From an uncultured euryarchaeote (lineage in GTDB: Archaea > Thermoplasmatota > Poseidoniia > Poseidoniales > Poseidoniaceae), in NCBI GenBank assembly GCA_937892665.1, contig CALBJF010000232.1, positions 1 to 6,036 on the forward strand: a stretch of DNA of 6,036 nucleotides, written 5' to 3'. The notes below the pieces were generated by a model. The model worked only from the letters and a program-made list of their open reading frames with translations. It was not told where the DNA came from and did not search any database. This document shows, piece by piece, positions 1 through 6,036 of the stretch (its first letter is position 1; each line of letters starts with the position of its first letter). Made by a program: the position numbers and the translations under genes.

Positions 1-677
1 CTCTTAACAATTTTCCCGCCGAGAAGGACGTGAACCACATCTGGCTTGACGAGATCAAGAAGACGTTGATAGTGAGTGATGACCAAACAACCAGTGTTTT
101 GTGCAACGCTGTTTATTCCTTCTGCAACTATGCGGAGTGCATCGATATCGAGGCCAGAATCAGTTTCGTCAAGGAGAGCGAGGTCTGGTTGCAAGAGGAG
201 GAGTTGAAGAATTTCGAGGCGTTTCTTTTCGCCTCCGCTAAATCCTTGATTGACATAGCGTGAGAGGAAGGAGCGATCCATGCTAAGTCTCTCCATTGCG
301 TCTTTGAGTTCTTTTCTGAATTCTCTTGGGGCAGGTGCTTCACCGCGGACAGAAGCCACCGACTTGCGTAGAAATGTTCCTACTTGGACGCCAGGGATTG
401 CTGCTGGGTATTGGAAGGAGAGGAACATCCCCTCTCTCGCTCGTTGAAATACTTCCATCTCTTCGATGTTGGAACCTTTGTAATGAATTGTGCCCTTTGT
501 TATCTCATATGCTGGGTGGCCCATGACTACGTTGGCGAGAGTAGACTTCCCTGCACCGTTTCGACCCATGATGGCATGGATTTCTCCACGGTTAATCGTT
601 AGGTTCAGTCCGTTGAGGATTGGAGTACCTTCAACAGAAACGTGAAGATTTTCCACTCGCAGAAGCTCGTCGCTCAT
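1..677 (-). CDS. sufC: SufC, Fe-S cluster assembly ATPase (3' end cut by window edge)
   Basis: SufC is the soluble ABC-type ATPase that works with SufB/SufD in the cytoplasm to build Fe-S clusters. This minus-strand frame is open from 677 to the left edge and gives 225 residues; E. coli SufC is 248, so only about 25 C-terminal residues are missing. Visible motifs: Walker A GRNGAGKST (38-46), the SufC-type Q-loop FQYPAAIPG (Q89), signature FSGGEKKR (146-153), Walker B plus D-loop LALLDETDSGLDIDAL (166-181, catalytic E171), and switch ITHYQR (H202). The FQYP, GGEKKR, SGLDID and THYQR blocks separate SufC from other ABC ATPases. In-frame ATGs lie at 689, 680 and 677; GGTGA (686-682) precedes the 677 start, which leaves the family-like N terminus MSDELLRVENLHV. 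The codon before 689-692 is a TAG at 698-696, so no start lies further upstream. Any sufB/sufD partners would be downstream, beyond the left edge. Function is very secure; the exact start is not. Confidence 0.95.
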   Translation of the reverse strand, partial: MSDELLRVENLHVSVEGTPILNGLNLTINRGEIHAIMGRNGAGKSTLANVVMGHPAYEITKGTIHYKGSNIEEMEVFQRAREGMFLSFQYPAAIPGVQVGTFLRKSVASVRGEAPAPREFRKELKDAMERLSMDRSFLSRYVNQGFSGGEKKRLEILQLLLLQPDLALLDETDSGLDIDALRIVAEGINSVAQNTGCLVITHYQRLLDLVKPDVVHVLLGGKIVK

Positions 678-780
678 CATCTCACCCATATGTCCCTACA
701 ATCTCACCCTTATCAATAGATGCAATCTCTCACGCTACTACGCTGCAACAGTTCAAACAGTACCCCGCATTCGGACGTAC
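678..780. promoter_or_regulatory. Divergent promoter region between sufC and nfu-like gene
   Basis: About 100 bases separate the sufC start (minus) from the nfu-like start (plus), so both promoters must lie here unless they are inside the genes. The most AT-rich element is CTTATCAATAGA at 709-720. It sits about 26 bases from the upstream sufC ATG at 689, the usual archaeal TATA-box distance for a leaderless or short-leader transcript. It could also serve the plus-strand gene, with a leader of about 40 bases. No perfect TATA box or BRE is visible, so the element is only a candidate. The region also carries the direct repeat listed separately. The nfu-like reading frame stays open backwards across this region, but it has no ATG before 781. 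Confidence 0.5.
679..709. repeat. 9-base direct repeat ATCTCACCC in the sufC leader
   Basis: Exact copies of ATCTCACCC occur at 679-687 and 701-709, starting 22 bases apart, which is close to two turns of the helix. A weaker relative (CAATCTCTCACG, 723-734) shares CAATCTC with 699-705. Read on the minus strand, the unit is GGGTGAGAT. The copy nearest sufC overlaps its start region and contains the GGTGA that could act as its ribosome binding site. The second copy has no such role, because 14 bases and a stop separate it from the first usable ATG. The pair may be an operator for a regulator of Fe-S genes, or a chance duplication of a purine-rich leader. Confidence 0.45.
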
Positions 781-1245
781 ATGGAGGATGACTTGGTTCG
801 TGCTTATGCGCTCGAAGCCCAAAAGGCAATGGAGGCTGAGGCTAAACGCCGCATTGAGGAAACTTCAAACCCTGAAGAAGACCATCGCCTCAGGAATATG
901 TCGTTGCATGAAGTACTCGACTCCGAACATCTCGTTCCGGCTTTGTGCGCACGCTTGGGATCTGTCCGAGCAGCACTTGATGGACACGGGGGGGGTATCG
1001 CTGTAGCTCGAAAGGAAACGGCAGAAACAGGCCTTCGGTTCGTTTTGGACTTAACAGGTGCTTGCCTAACATGTGGTGCTGCCCCAGGTACGCTCGAAGG
1101 TGTACGAAACGATCTCGAAGCAGATCCTGAGATAGATTCAATCCAATTCTCAACAGCTCTACTCGATACGTTCGATGAACTTGGGCGAGAATTCATCCTC
1201 GCACATGGGAACGTTGAATTCGTTGATGTTTCATCGGCGGCTTGA
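781..1245 (+). CDS. Nfu-type Fe-S cluster carrier (NifU C-terminal domain protein)
   Basis: A 154-residue protein whose central part resembles the NifU C-terminal (Nfu) domain, which holds a labile Fe-S cluster and passes it to apo-proteins. The domain covers about residues 45-125. VRAALDGHGGGIAV (62-75) corresponds to the usual VRPxLxxDGGDVxL strand, and LTGACLTCGAAPGTLEGV (91-108) carries the diagnostic CxxC pair, Cys95 and Cys98. EADPEIDSIQF (113-123) matches the closing strand of the fold. Residues 1-40 are charged and probably helical, with no recognised domain; about 30 residues follow the domain. The start at 781 is the only ATG before the domain with a sensible length; no clear Shine-Dalgarno precedes it, so the mRNA may be leaderless. 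The gene is divergent from sufC, which supports a role in Fe-S delivery. HGGG in place of DGGD makes it a divergent member. A G8 run lies in the frame at 988-995. Confidence 0.82.
   Translation: MEDDLVRAYALEAQKAMEAEAKRRIEETSNPEEDHRLRNMSLHEVLDSEHLVPALCARLGSVRAALDGHGGGIAVARKETAETGLRFVLDLTGACLTCGAAPGTLEGVRNDLEADPEIDSIQFSTALLDTFDELGREFILAHGNVEFVDVSSAA
988..995 (+). repeat. Homopolymer run of eight G inside the nfu-like gene
   Basis: Eight consecutive G encode the Gly-Gly-Gly of the HGGG motif (codons GGG GGG GGT). Domain similarity continues in the same frame on both sides, so the length as given is consistent with an intact gene. Runs of this length are prone to slippage in replication and to sequencing error. 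Confidence 0.9.
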
Positions 1246-1270
1246 AATCAAAAGGTTCAGCCCCTCAAAT

Positions 1271-3526
1271 ATGGCAGTATGGAACACAGGGTCTCGACCC
1301 GACCCGCAACCTTGTCGAGAAGGTGATGAAGGTAAGTTCGAAATCTCCTCAAGAGATGGTCGTGCACGAGTTGGAAAACTCCACACCAAACATGGAATTT
1401 TGGAGACGCCTGCGCTCCTCCCTGTCATCAATCCAAATATTCGCACAATTGAACCTCGTGAAATGTGGGATAGATACGGTATTTCAGCACTGATTACGAA
1501 CTCTTACATCATCTGGAAACACGATGGACTCAAGCAACACGCTCTCGAAAAAGGTGTCCATGATTTATTGGATTATCCTGGAGTCATCATGACCGATTCA
1601 GGGACTTTTCAGGCCTATGTTTACGGGGATGTTGAGGTCGGAGTTGAAGAGATTGTTGAATTTCAAAAATCCATAGGCGTTGATATTGCAACCATGCTTG
1701 ATGTTTTTAGTCGCCCAGATATGTCTGAACTTGAAGTAGAATCAGCCGTTGATGTCACAGTTGAACGCGCTCAACAATCACTTGATGTCGCTGGAGATGT
1801 TATGCTCAATGGACCGATTCAAGGAGGTACTTTCCGTCATCTTCGTAAAAAATCAGCACGAGAGATGAGTGCTCACGATTTCGCAGTTCATCCCATCGGT
1901 GGAATTGTTCCGATTATGGAAAAACATCAGTACAAAGATTTAGCTAAAATCATGTTAGCCACACTCCCAGAACTTGCTCCTGAACGGCCAAGACATATGT
2001 TCGGATGCGGCCATCCTATGCTCTTTCCTATGCTGATTGCCTTAGGAGCGGATCTGTTCGATTCTGCAGCATATGCTCTTTTTGCACGTGACAAACGACT
2101 TCTTTCGCCATCTGGAACCATTCATTTAGATGATTTACAGGAATGGCCATCCATGCTTCCTTGCGTCGTTGGCCACAGTCCAAAAGAAGTTTTGAAAATG
2201 AAAGAAAAAGAGCGCACTGCTTTCCTAGCCACCTATAATTTAGAAGTGACTTTGGCCGAGTTGGCCCGTTGTAAGCAAGCAGTTTATGATGGAACCATTT
2301 GGCAACTGGCTGAACAGCGTAGCCATCAACATCCAGCTTTACGAGAAGCGTTCCTGTGGTTAACAACTCGTCCATTCCCATCTGGAATTTCTATCGATGC
2401 TCTCGATGACTTGGTTATCGACGATCGTTCTGCTGCTCGAGAAGTTTCACCAGAGAGCGGAATCTGGGAAGGTGATTGGTCCTATATCATCGATGCACAA
2501 TCTCCACTAAGGAAAAAGGGTGAGCGATGGGGCGGAGAAGATACGCTTGTTCGCCCCCATATTCTTGCTGCACGAAAACAACTTCATTCACGTTGGAGAC
2601 CTGAAAAAGGAAACGGAGTTGACGTATTGATACTTCATGGTGCTCCTGGGCCTTGGCGGTCACGATGTGAAATATTGGCCTTGAGGATGCAGTCACTTCT
2701 ACCAACAATGGAGATATTTGTACAAACTCCACTTGGCTTGATTCCGTATGGACTGGAAGATCTCAATCCTTTCGCTCAAGTTGATGGACCATCTTGGTTG
2801 TGGGATCGACGTCCTAATCCGATTTTAATTCGAAAGGAATTAGTGATGTTTAGTATTGATGCTGATCGTATTCTAACATTGGATATATCTCAAGAAAAGG
2901 TGGTTCAGAAGGCTTCTGAACTTCTACAATCATTCGAAATAATCACGGAACCTCTCGCGATTGATGATTCAACACTTCCCCAACAAAAGGTATTGCTTCG
3001 CAGAAAACAGATTCATCAGAAACTCGTTGTCTTAGCCAATTGCCATCCTGATAGCGCTCATGAAATGGTCGAAGATTGTTCATTCATTATCGGAGGAACT
3101 GGACGAGTAAAGAACGTACTGAATTCCTCTGGAAAGCACATCCTTAGTCCAAGATTAACCGACGGCGGGCTTTCGATTACTGATTTCGGTTCGGAGATTC
3201 TTTACGGCTATCGAACCTTACCACTGCCAACAGAACACAATCGATTTTCACCTATGGCCAATGCTGGAGAAGGGTTGCCATTGGTTGTTGTTCATGATGA
3301 TGCAGTCGAATACATCCTACGAGGGCGAAATGTCTTCCATGGATTCATCCATGCTTGTGATGCCTGGCTCACTGCTGGTCAGACATGCTTGATTGTACGA
3401 CAAAATGGAGATCTCGTGGGCCATGGACTCTCTCAATGCAATGCCAATGAAGCTCTTCGGTTGAGGAAAGGAATCGCAGTACGAACCCGTAGTGATTTCT
3501 CCAAAACGATTAATGCAGCAAAATGA
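1271..3526 (+). CDS. tgtA: TgtA, archaeal tRNA-guanine(15) transglycosylase, with altered zinc site
   Basis: TgtA swaps guanine 15 in the tRNA D-loop for preQ0, the first tRNA-bound step of archaeosine synthesis. From the 1271 start the protein has 751 residues. The catalytic TIM-barrel domain (about 21-363) shows ETPALLPVINP, MTDSGTFQ (107-114; Asp109 general base), TMLDVFS, GPIQGG (181-186), HPIGGIVPIME and DLFDSAAYALFARD (nucleophile Asp264). Archaeal accessory domains follow: a C1-like part with VQTPLGLIPYGLEDLNPF (484-501), a C2 part with TGRVKNVL (610-617), and a C-terminal PUA tRNA-binding domain (about 677-741) with YILRGRNVFHGFI and LRKGIAVRTR. The usual zinc motif CxCxxC...H reads SMLPCV...Y, so no ligand is kept in place. 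The frame stays open further back to an ATG at 1175, but that would overlap the nfu-like gene; 1271 lies just after its stop at 1245. No good Shine-Dalgarno precedes 1271, so the start is tentative (1226 is an alternative). The length is above the roughly 580-650 common in archaea. Confidence 0.93.
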   Translation: MAVWNTGSRPDPQPCREGDEGKFEISSRDGRARVGKLHTKHGILETPALLPVINPNIRTIEPREMWDRYGISALITNSYIIWKHDGLKQHALEKGVHDLLDYPGVIMTDSGTFQAYVYGDVEVGVEEIVEFQKSIGVDIATMLDVFSRPDMSELEVESAVDVTVERAQQSLDVAGDVMLNGPIQGGTFRHLRKKSAREMSAHDFAVHPIGGIVPIMEKHQYKDLAKIMLATLPELAPERPRHMFGCGHPMLFPMLIALGADLFDSAAYALFARDKRLLSPSGTIHLDDLQEWPSMLPCVVGHSPKEVLKMKEKERTAFLATYNLEVTLAELARCKQAVYDGTIWQLAEQRSHQHPALREAFLWLTTRPFPSGISIDALDDLVIDDRSAAREVSPESGIWEGDWSYIIDAQSPLRKKGERWGGEDTLVRPHILAARKQLHSRWRPEKGNGVDVLILHGAPGPWRSRCEILALRMQSLLPTMEIFVQTPLGLIPYGLEDLNPFAQVDGPSWLWDRRPNPILIRKELVMFSIDADRILTLDISQEKVVQKASELLQSFEIITEPLAIDDSTLPQQKVLLRRKQIHQKLVVLANCHPDSAHEMVEDCSFIIGGTGRVKNVLNSSGKHILSPRLTDGGLSITDFGSEILYGYRTLPLPTEHNRFSPMANAGEGLPLVVVHDDAVEYILRGRNVFHGFIHACDAWLTAGQTCLIVRQNGDLVGHGLSQCNANEALRLRKGIAVRTRSDFSKTINAAK

Positions 3527-3569
3527 GAAAGGATTGAAAGACTTCCGTTCCGTCCTAGGTATGAAAGCA

Positions 3570-4580
3570 ATGTCGTATGAGTGGGTAATCGAAACAAAAG
3601 AGTTGACCAAATCATACGGTCCTCATGTTGCTCTTGATTCTCTAAGCATTAATGTCCCGAAAGGTGCAACAGGTCTCCTTGGCCCAAATGGAGCCGGGAA
3701 ATCTACCTTTTTCAAGACCATTCTCGGTTTAATCCAAGCTACATCAGGTGAGGGTAAAGTATTGGGACACGATATTCGTACTGAAGGTCTCGATATTCGT
3801 TCTAAAATAGGTTACATGCCTGAATATGAAGCGCTGGATAATGATATGGATGCGATTCATCAAGTGAGGTACAGCGGAGAACTGCTTGGCATGAATCCAG
3901 TTGTGGCAATGGCTCGGGCACACACTGCAATGGAATATGTTGGACTTGGGGAATTGCGATATCGCCCTATCTCTTCGTTTTCAACAGGTATGAAGCAGGC
4001 TACAAAACTAGCATGTTCAATTATTCATGACCCACAACTCATCATTGCTGACGAGCCTTCCAATGGACTTGATGCAACCGCACGTGATTCGATGTTGACT
4101 ACATTGTACAACATGGTTCATTCAGGAGGCCGTTCAGTCCTTATGTCAAGCCACCTTATGGAAGATGTTGAGCGTGTATGCGAGAGCATGGTACTTCTCC
4201 ACAAAGGGAAACTTGCAGCACAAGGACGTATTGAAGATTTGAAAGCAATCGATAGAGAGATTGAGATTCACGTATGGGGCTCTGCAAACGAACTTGAACA
4301 AGCTATGGGCAAGGACGGTCTGGAAGTTCGACGAGAAGGCAGGATCATGCGAATCAAACACGATGGTGAAAATACAACACATCGAATTTTGAAATGCGCA
4401 GCCCAAACAGGTGCTCAAATTCGGCGTATGCACGAATATGAAGCCTCTCTGGAAGATTTGTTTATTGTCATAATGGAGCGATTCGGTTATGGGGTCAAAT
4501 CCAGCGAAGATCTTCTTGCTTCGCCTGCAGAAGCTCGCCGAGTGGACGCACCTGAACACATGGGAGGTTCGGGTTCATGA
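3570..4580 (+). CDS. ABC-2 type transporter ATP-binding protein (first ATPase)
   Basis: This is the nucleotide-binding subunit of an ABC transporter, expected to sit on the cytoplasmic face and power the permease encoded next. From 3570 it has 336 residues. Motifs: A-loop Tyr16 (KSYG), Walker A GPNGAGKST (38-46), Q-loop region IGYMPEYEAL with Glu85 where Gln is usual, signature FSTGMKQ (137-143), Walker B LIIADEPSNGLD (Asp161, Glu162) and switch His195 (SSHLMEDV). The FSTGM signature and the C-terminal domain ending in EASLEDLFIVIMERFG are typical of the DrrA/CcmA-like ATPases that pair with ABC-2 permeases. A tail of about 30 residues follows. AGGT at 3557-3560 lies nine bases before the 3570 ATG, which favours it over the ATG at 3561 and over in-frame ATGs at 3492 and 3513 inside tgtA. 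It lies 43 bases after tgtA and overlaps the permease start by ATGA. The substrate cannot be told. Confidence 0.92.
   Translation: MSYEWVIETKELTKSYGPHVALDSLSINVPKGATGLLGPNGAGKSTFFKTILGLIQATSGEGKVLGHDIRTEGLDIRSKIGYMPEYEALDNDMDAIHQVRYSGELLGMNPVVAMARAHTAMEYVGLGELRYRPISSFSTGMKQATKLACSIIHDPQLIIADEPSNGLDATARDSMLTTLYNMVHSGGRSVLMSSHLMEDVERVCESMVLLHKGKLAAQGRIEDLKAIDREIEIHVWGSANELEQAMGKDGLEVRREGRIMRIKHDGENTTHRILKCAAQTGAQIRRMHEYEASLEDLFIVIMERFGYGVKSSEDLLASPAEARRVDAPEHMGGSGS
4563..4568 (+). promoter_or_regulatory. Shine-Dalgarno site for the permease gene
   Basis: GGAGGT lies eight bases before the ATG at 4577, inside the last codons of the first ATPase gene. It fixes the permease start and, with the ATGA overlap, supports coupled translation. 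Confidence 0.8.
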
Positions 4581-5584
4581 GCGAAGAAGAGGTGCCAATC
4601 GAAGCATCAACTCCTGTGACAGGACAAAGTCGAATGGATGCTGCTTGGAGTTCTGAAACCGACTCAGCCGCCTCAGTCGCCCGTTCATCGATAAAAACAG
4701 GTCAAGTTTTTGAGCAGGTCTACAAACCTTGGAATGGGACGTTAAATCCACGGTGGATGCGTAATTGGGCTATCTTTCGGCATCATCTCTTAGGAATATT
4801 CCGTAAAGGACACCGTCCGTGGGGCGTTCCAACCAAACTCTTCCTTATTTTTGTCTTCATTGCGTCGATGACTGACGTTGCTCTCACATTACTTTTCGCC
4901 ATTCTGGGTGAACCCAGTTTATACGAACTATGGGGCGTTGGACGGAACAATCTCTATGCACACGTTCTTGGTTTCTTTCCTCGTAATATGTTGTTTTACC
5001 CACTCGTTGCTGCGTTACTCGTTGGAGGCGTGATCTCCGAAGACCGTTCGAACGGAACCTCAGCATTGTACTTCTCAAGGCCGATAAATCGATTTGACTA
5101 TGTTGGAATGAAATATCTTGCAGTTGCGAGTATCCAAGCGTTGATTATTCTCGGAACACTCATGTTGTATTACTTCGCTGATATCCTGTCAATGGGTCGT
5201 GGCTGGGCTTGGATTATTGATACATTTCCTATGTTCTTGACCACAATGTTCTGCGGAGTTTTACTCATCGTAACTTACACCAGCATTGGATTGGCTCTTT
5301 CGAGTGTTTCTCGCGGGAAGTTTTTCCCAGGAATTGCATTGTTAGCAATCATACTTGGAACCAAGACACTTGCAGCCATTGTCGAGGGTCTATTCGACAA
5401 ATCTATTCTCTATCTTATCTCTCCCTATGATTCAATTGCTCATGTTGGTCAGGCGTTGATTGGTGCGAACATGATGTATGATCACCCATGGGTTTGGTCC
5501 CTTGTATCGGTCTTAGCCTTCAATGCAATTTCGCTGTATGTACTCTCTGTTCGAGTCTCTTCAATGGAGGTGACTCGTGAATGA
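4577..5584 (+). CDS. ABC-2 type transporter permease, six predicted membrane segments
   Basis: A 335-residue integral membrane protein, most likely the channel-forming partner of the ATPase just upstream. Hydrophobic segments by eye lie at about 87-110, 138-154, 180-203, 217-242, 249-270 and 304-325, the six-helix layout of ABC-2 permeases. After segment two, GVISEDRSNGTSALYFSRPINRFDY (151-175) gives the family's cytosolic motif (acidic residue, Gly-Thr, then Arg-Pro and Arg before a Lys at 179) thought to contact the ATPase. Residues 1-60 are hydrophilic, acidic and Ser/Thr-rich at first, with no signal peptide, and look like a disordered cytosolic extension. The start has a strong Shine-Dalgarno and overlaps the previous stop by ATGA; the stop overlaps the next ATPase in the same way. 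Direction of transport and substrate are unknown; systems of this type are mostly exporters or membrane-maintenance transporters. Confidence 0.88.
   Translation: MSEEEVPIEASTPVTGQSRMDAAWSSETDSAASVARSSIKTGQVFEQVYKPWNGTLNPRWMRNWAIFRHHLLGIFRKGHRPWGVPTKLFLIFVFIASMTDVALTLLFAILGEPSLYELWGVGRNNLYAHVLGFFPRNMLFYPLVAALLVGGVISEDRSNGTSALYFSRPINRFDYVGMKYLAVASIQALIILGTLMLYYFADILSMGRGWAWIIDTFPMFLTTMFCGVLLIVTYTSIGLALSSVSRGKFFPGIALLAIILGTKTLAAIVEGLFDKSILYLISPYDSIAHVGQALIGANMMYDHPWVWSLVSVLAFNAISLYVLSVRVSSMEVTRE
5566..5573 (+). promoter_or_regulatory. Full-length Shine-Dalgarno site for the second ATPase gene
   Basis: GGAGGTGA, eight bases fully complementary to the expected 16S rRNA 3' tail, lies seven bases before the ATG at 5581 and inside the permease coding sequence. 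It makes the 5581 start secure. Confidence 0.85.
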
Positions 5585-6036
5585 TTCCTGATGTGAGTCA
5601 GACTGGTGAGGCTGTTGAAAAACAATGGGTGCCTCAACCGAAAGCGCCTGTTGTGATGCTCAATAATGTCGGGAAAACCTATGGCCGATACCAAGCGCTT
5701 GGAGGCGTCTCGCTTGCCCTATCAGGAGGTGTTACGGGAATTTTAGGTTTGAACGGTGCTGGTAAATCGACGCTGTTTAAACTTCTCATGGGTAAACTTC
5801 GAGCCACTCAAGGTGAAGTGCGATTATTTGGCACAAACCCATGGAAAAACCCAGCACCTTATGCACGAGTGGGATATGTTCCTGAGAATGAGAGTCTCCA
5901 TGACTGGATGACTGCTTTTGATTTCGTAACCACGTTTGCTCGCCTTCATGGACTAACTCGTGATGAAGCCAAACACGAGGCGGAGCGTGTCTTAGAATTT
6001 GTTGGATTAACAGATGTTATGCACAAGAAGATTGGG
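5581..6036 (+). CDS. ABC transporter ATP-binding protein (second ATPase, 3' end cut by window edge)
   Basis: The frame is open from ATG 5581 to the right edge and gives 152 residues, roughly the N-terminal half of an ABC-2 type ATPase. Visible parts: an N-terminal extension of about 22 residues, A-loop Tyr34 (KTYG), Walker A GLNGAGKST (56-64), with Leu in place of the more usual Pro, and Q-loop region VGYVPENESL (97-106), with Glu102 where Gln is usual. The helical subdomain follows up to KKIG, just before where the signature motif should come. The signature, Walker B and switch His are beyond the edge, so catalytic competence cannot be judged. The gene overlaps the permease stop by ATGA and has an excellent Shine-Dalgarno. 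It resembles the first ATPase but is not a recent copy: flanking residues differ widely. It may share the upstream permease or pair with a second one beyond the window. Confidence 0.9.
   Translation, partial: MIPDVSQTGEAVEKQWVPQPKAPVVMLNNVGKTYGRYQALGGVSLALSGGVTGILGLNGAGKSTLFKLLMGKLRATQGEVRLFGTNPWKNPAPYARVGYVPENESLHDWMTAFDFVTTFARLHGLTRDEAKHEAERVLEFVGLTDVMHKKIG

Noticed and set aside
128..343. A 71-residue minus-strand open frame inside sufC.
   Set aside because: It is in another frame of the same strand as sufC, whose motifs run without a break through this stretch.
620..1006. A plus-strand open frame across the sufC start, the intergenic region and the beginning of nfu.
   Set aside because: It overlaps two well-supported genes in the wrong frame, and its protein is low in conserved features.
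804..1196. A 130-residue minus-strand open frame opposite the nfu-like gene.
   Set aside because: It is rich in Ser, Arg and Pro with no recognisable motif, and the plus-strand frame carries the Nfu CxxC domain.
2714..2860. Possible fusion of TgtA with archaeosine synthase ArcS, because of the SPLG-like block VQTPLGLIPYGLEDL.
   Set aside because: ArcS has a PCx3KPYx2Sx2H motif that is absent here (the region reads GAPGPWRSRCEI), and archaeal TGTs themselves carry a related C1 domain. The TGT catalytic Asp residues are also intact, unlike in ArcS.
3527..3569. Possible terminator or promoter between tgtA and the first ATPase gene.
   Set aside because: There is no T-run or stable stem, and no convincing TATA element. 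The CCTAGG palindrome at 3554-3559 is too short to mean much.
4146..4559. A 137-residue minus-strand open frame opposite the first ABC ATPase.
   Set aside because: It is antisense to the C-terminal ATPase domain, has no recognised motif and no ribosome binding site; it is a shadow of the real gene.
1..6036. CRISPR repeats, insertion sequence ends, tRNA or rRNA genes.
   Set aside because: No repeated units with spacers, no transposase frames, no terminal inverted repeats and no tRNA-like T-loop or anticodon arm pattern were seen on either strand.

Overview
The window reads as a dense piece of an archaeal, most likely euryarchaeal, chromosome. The strongest marker is a full-length archaeal-type tRNA-guanine transglycosylase with a C-terminal PUA domain, the enzyme that starts archaeosine synthesis and is specific to archaea. 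Gene packing, moderate base composition and a mix of strong Shine-Dalgarno sites and starts without them fit an uncultivated planktonic lineage such as Marine Group II (Poseidoniales). That placement is inference and was not checked against any database.

Layout. A partial sufC (Fe-S assembly ATPase) runs leftward off the left edge on the minus strand. A divergent intergenic region of about 100 bases follows and contains a 9-base direct repeat. Everything to the right is on the plus strand: an Nfu-like Fe-S carrier (781-1245), tgtA (1271-3526), an ABC ATPase (3570-4580), an ABC-2 type permease (4577-5584) and a second ABC ATPase cut by the right edge (5581-6036). The gaps are about 25 and 43 bases, then two ATGA stop/start overlaps, so all five plus-strand genes could be one transcript. 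The last three are certainly translationally coupled. No stretch over 300 bases lacks a gene.

How the genes relate. SufC and Nfu are two parts of Fe-S cluster biogenesis placed back to back across one promoter region. TgtA exchanges guanine 15 of tRNA for preQ0. Later archaeosine steps can involve a radical SAM (Fe-S) protein, so closeness to Fe-S genes may be meaningful or may be chance. The ATPase-permease-ATPase block looks like an ABC-2 transport/export system of unknown substrate, probably continuing with another permease to the right.

The most unusual thing seen is in TgtA: the catalytic aspartates are intact, but all four positions of the family's structural zinc site (CxCxxC...H) appear replaced. 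No mobile element, CRISPR, tRNA/rRNA or clearly new multi-gene system is visible.
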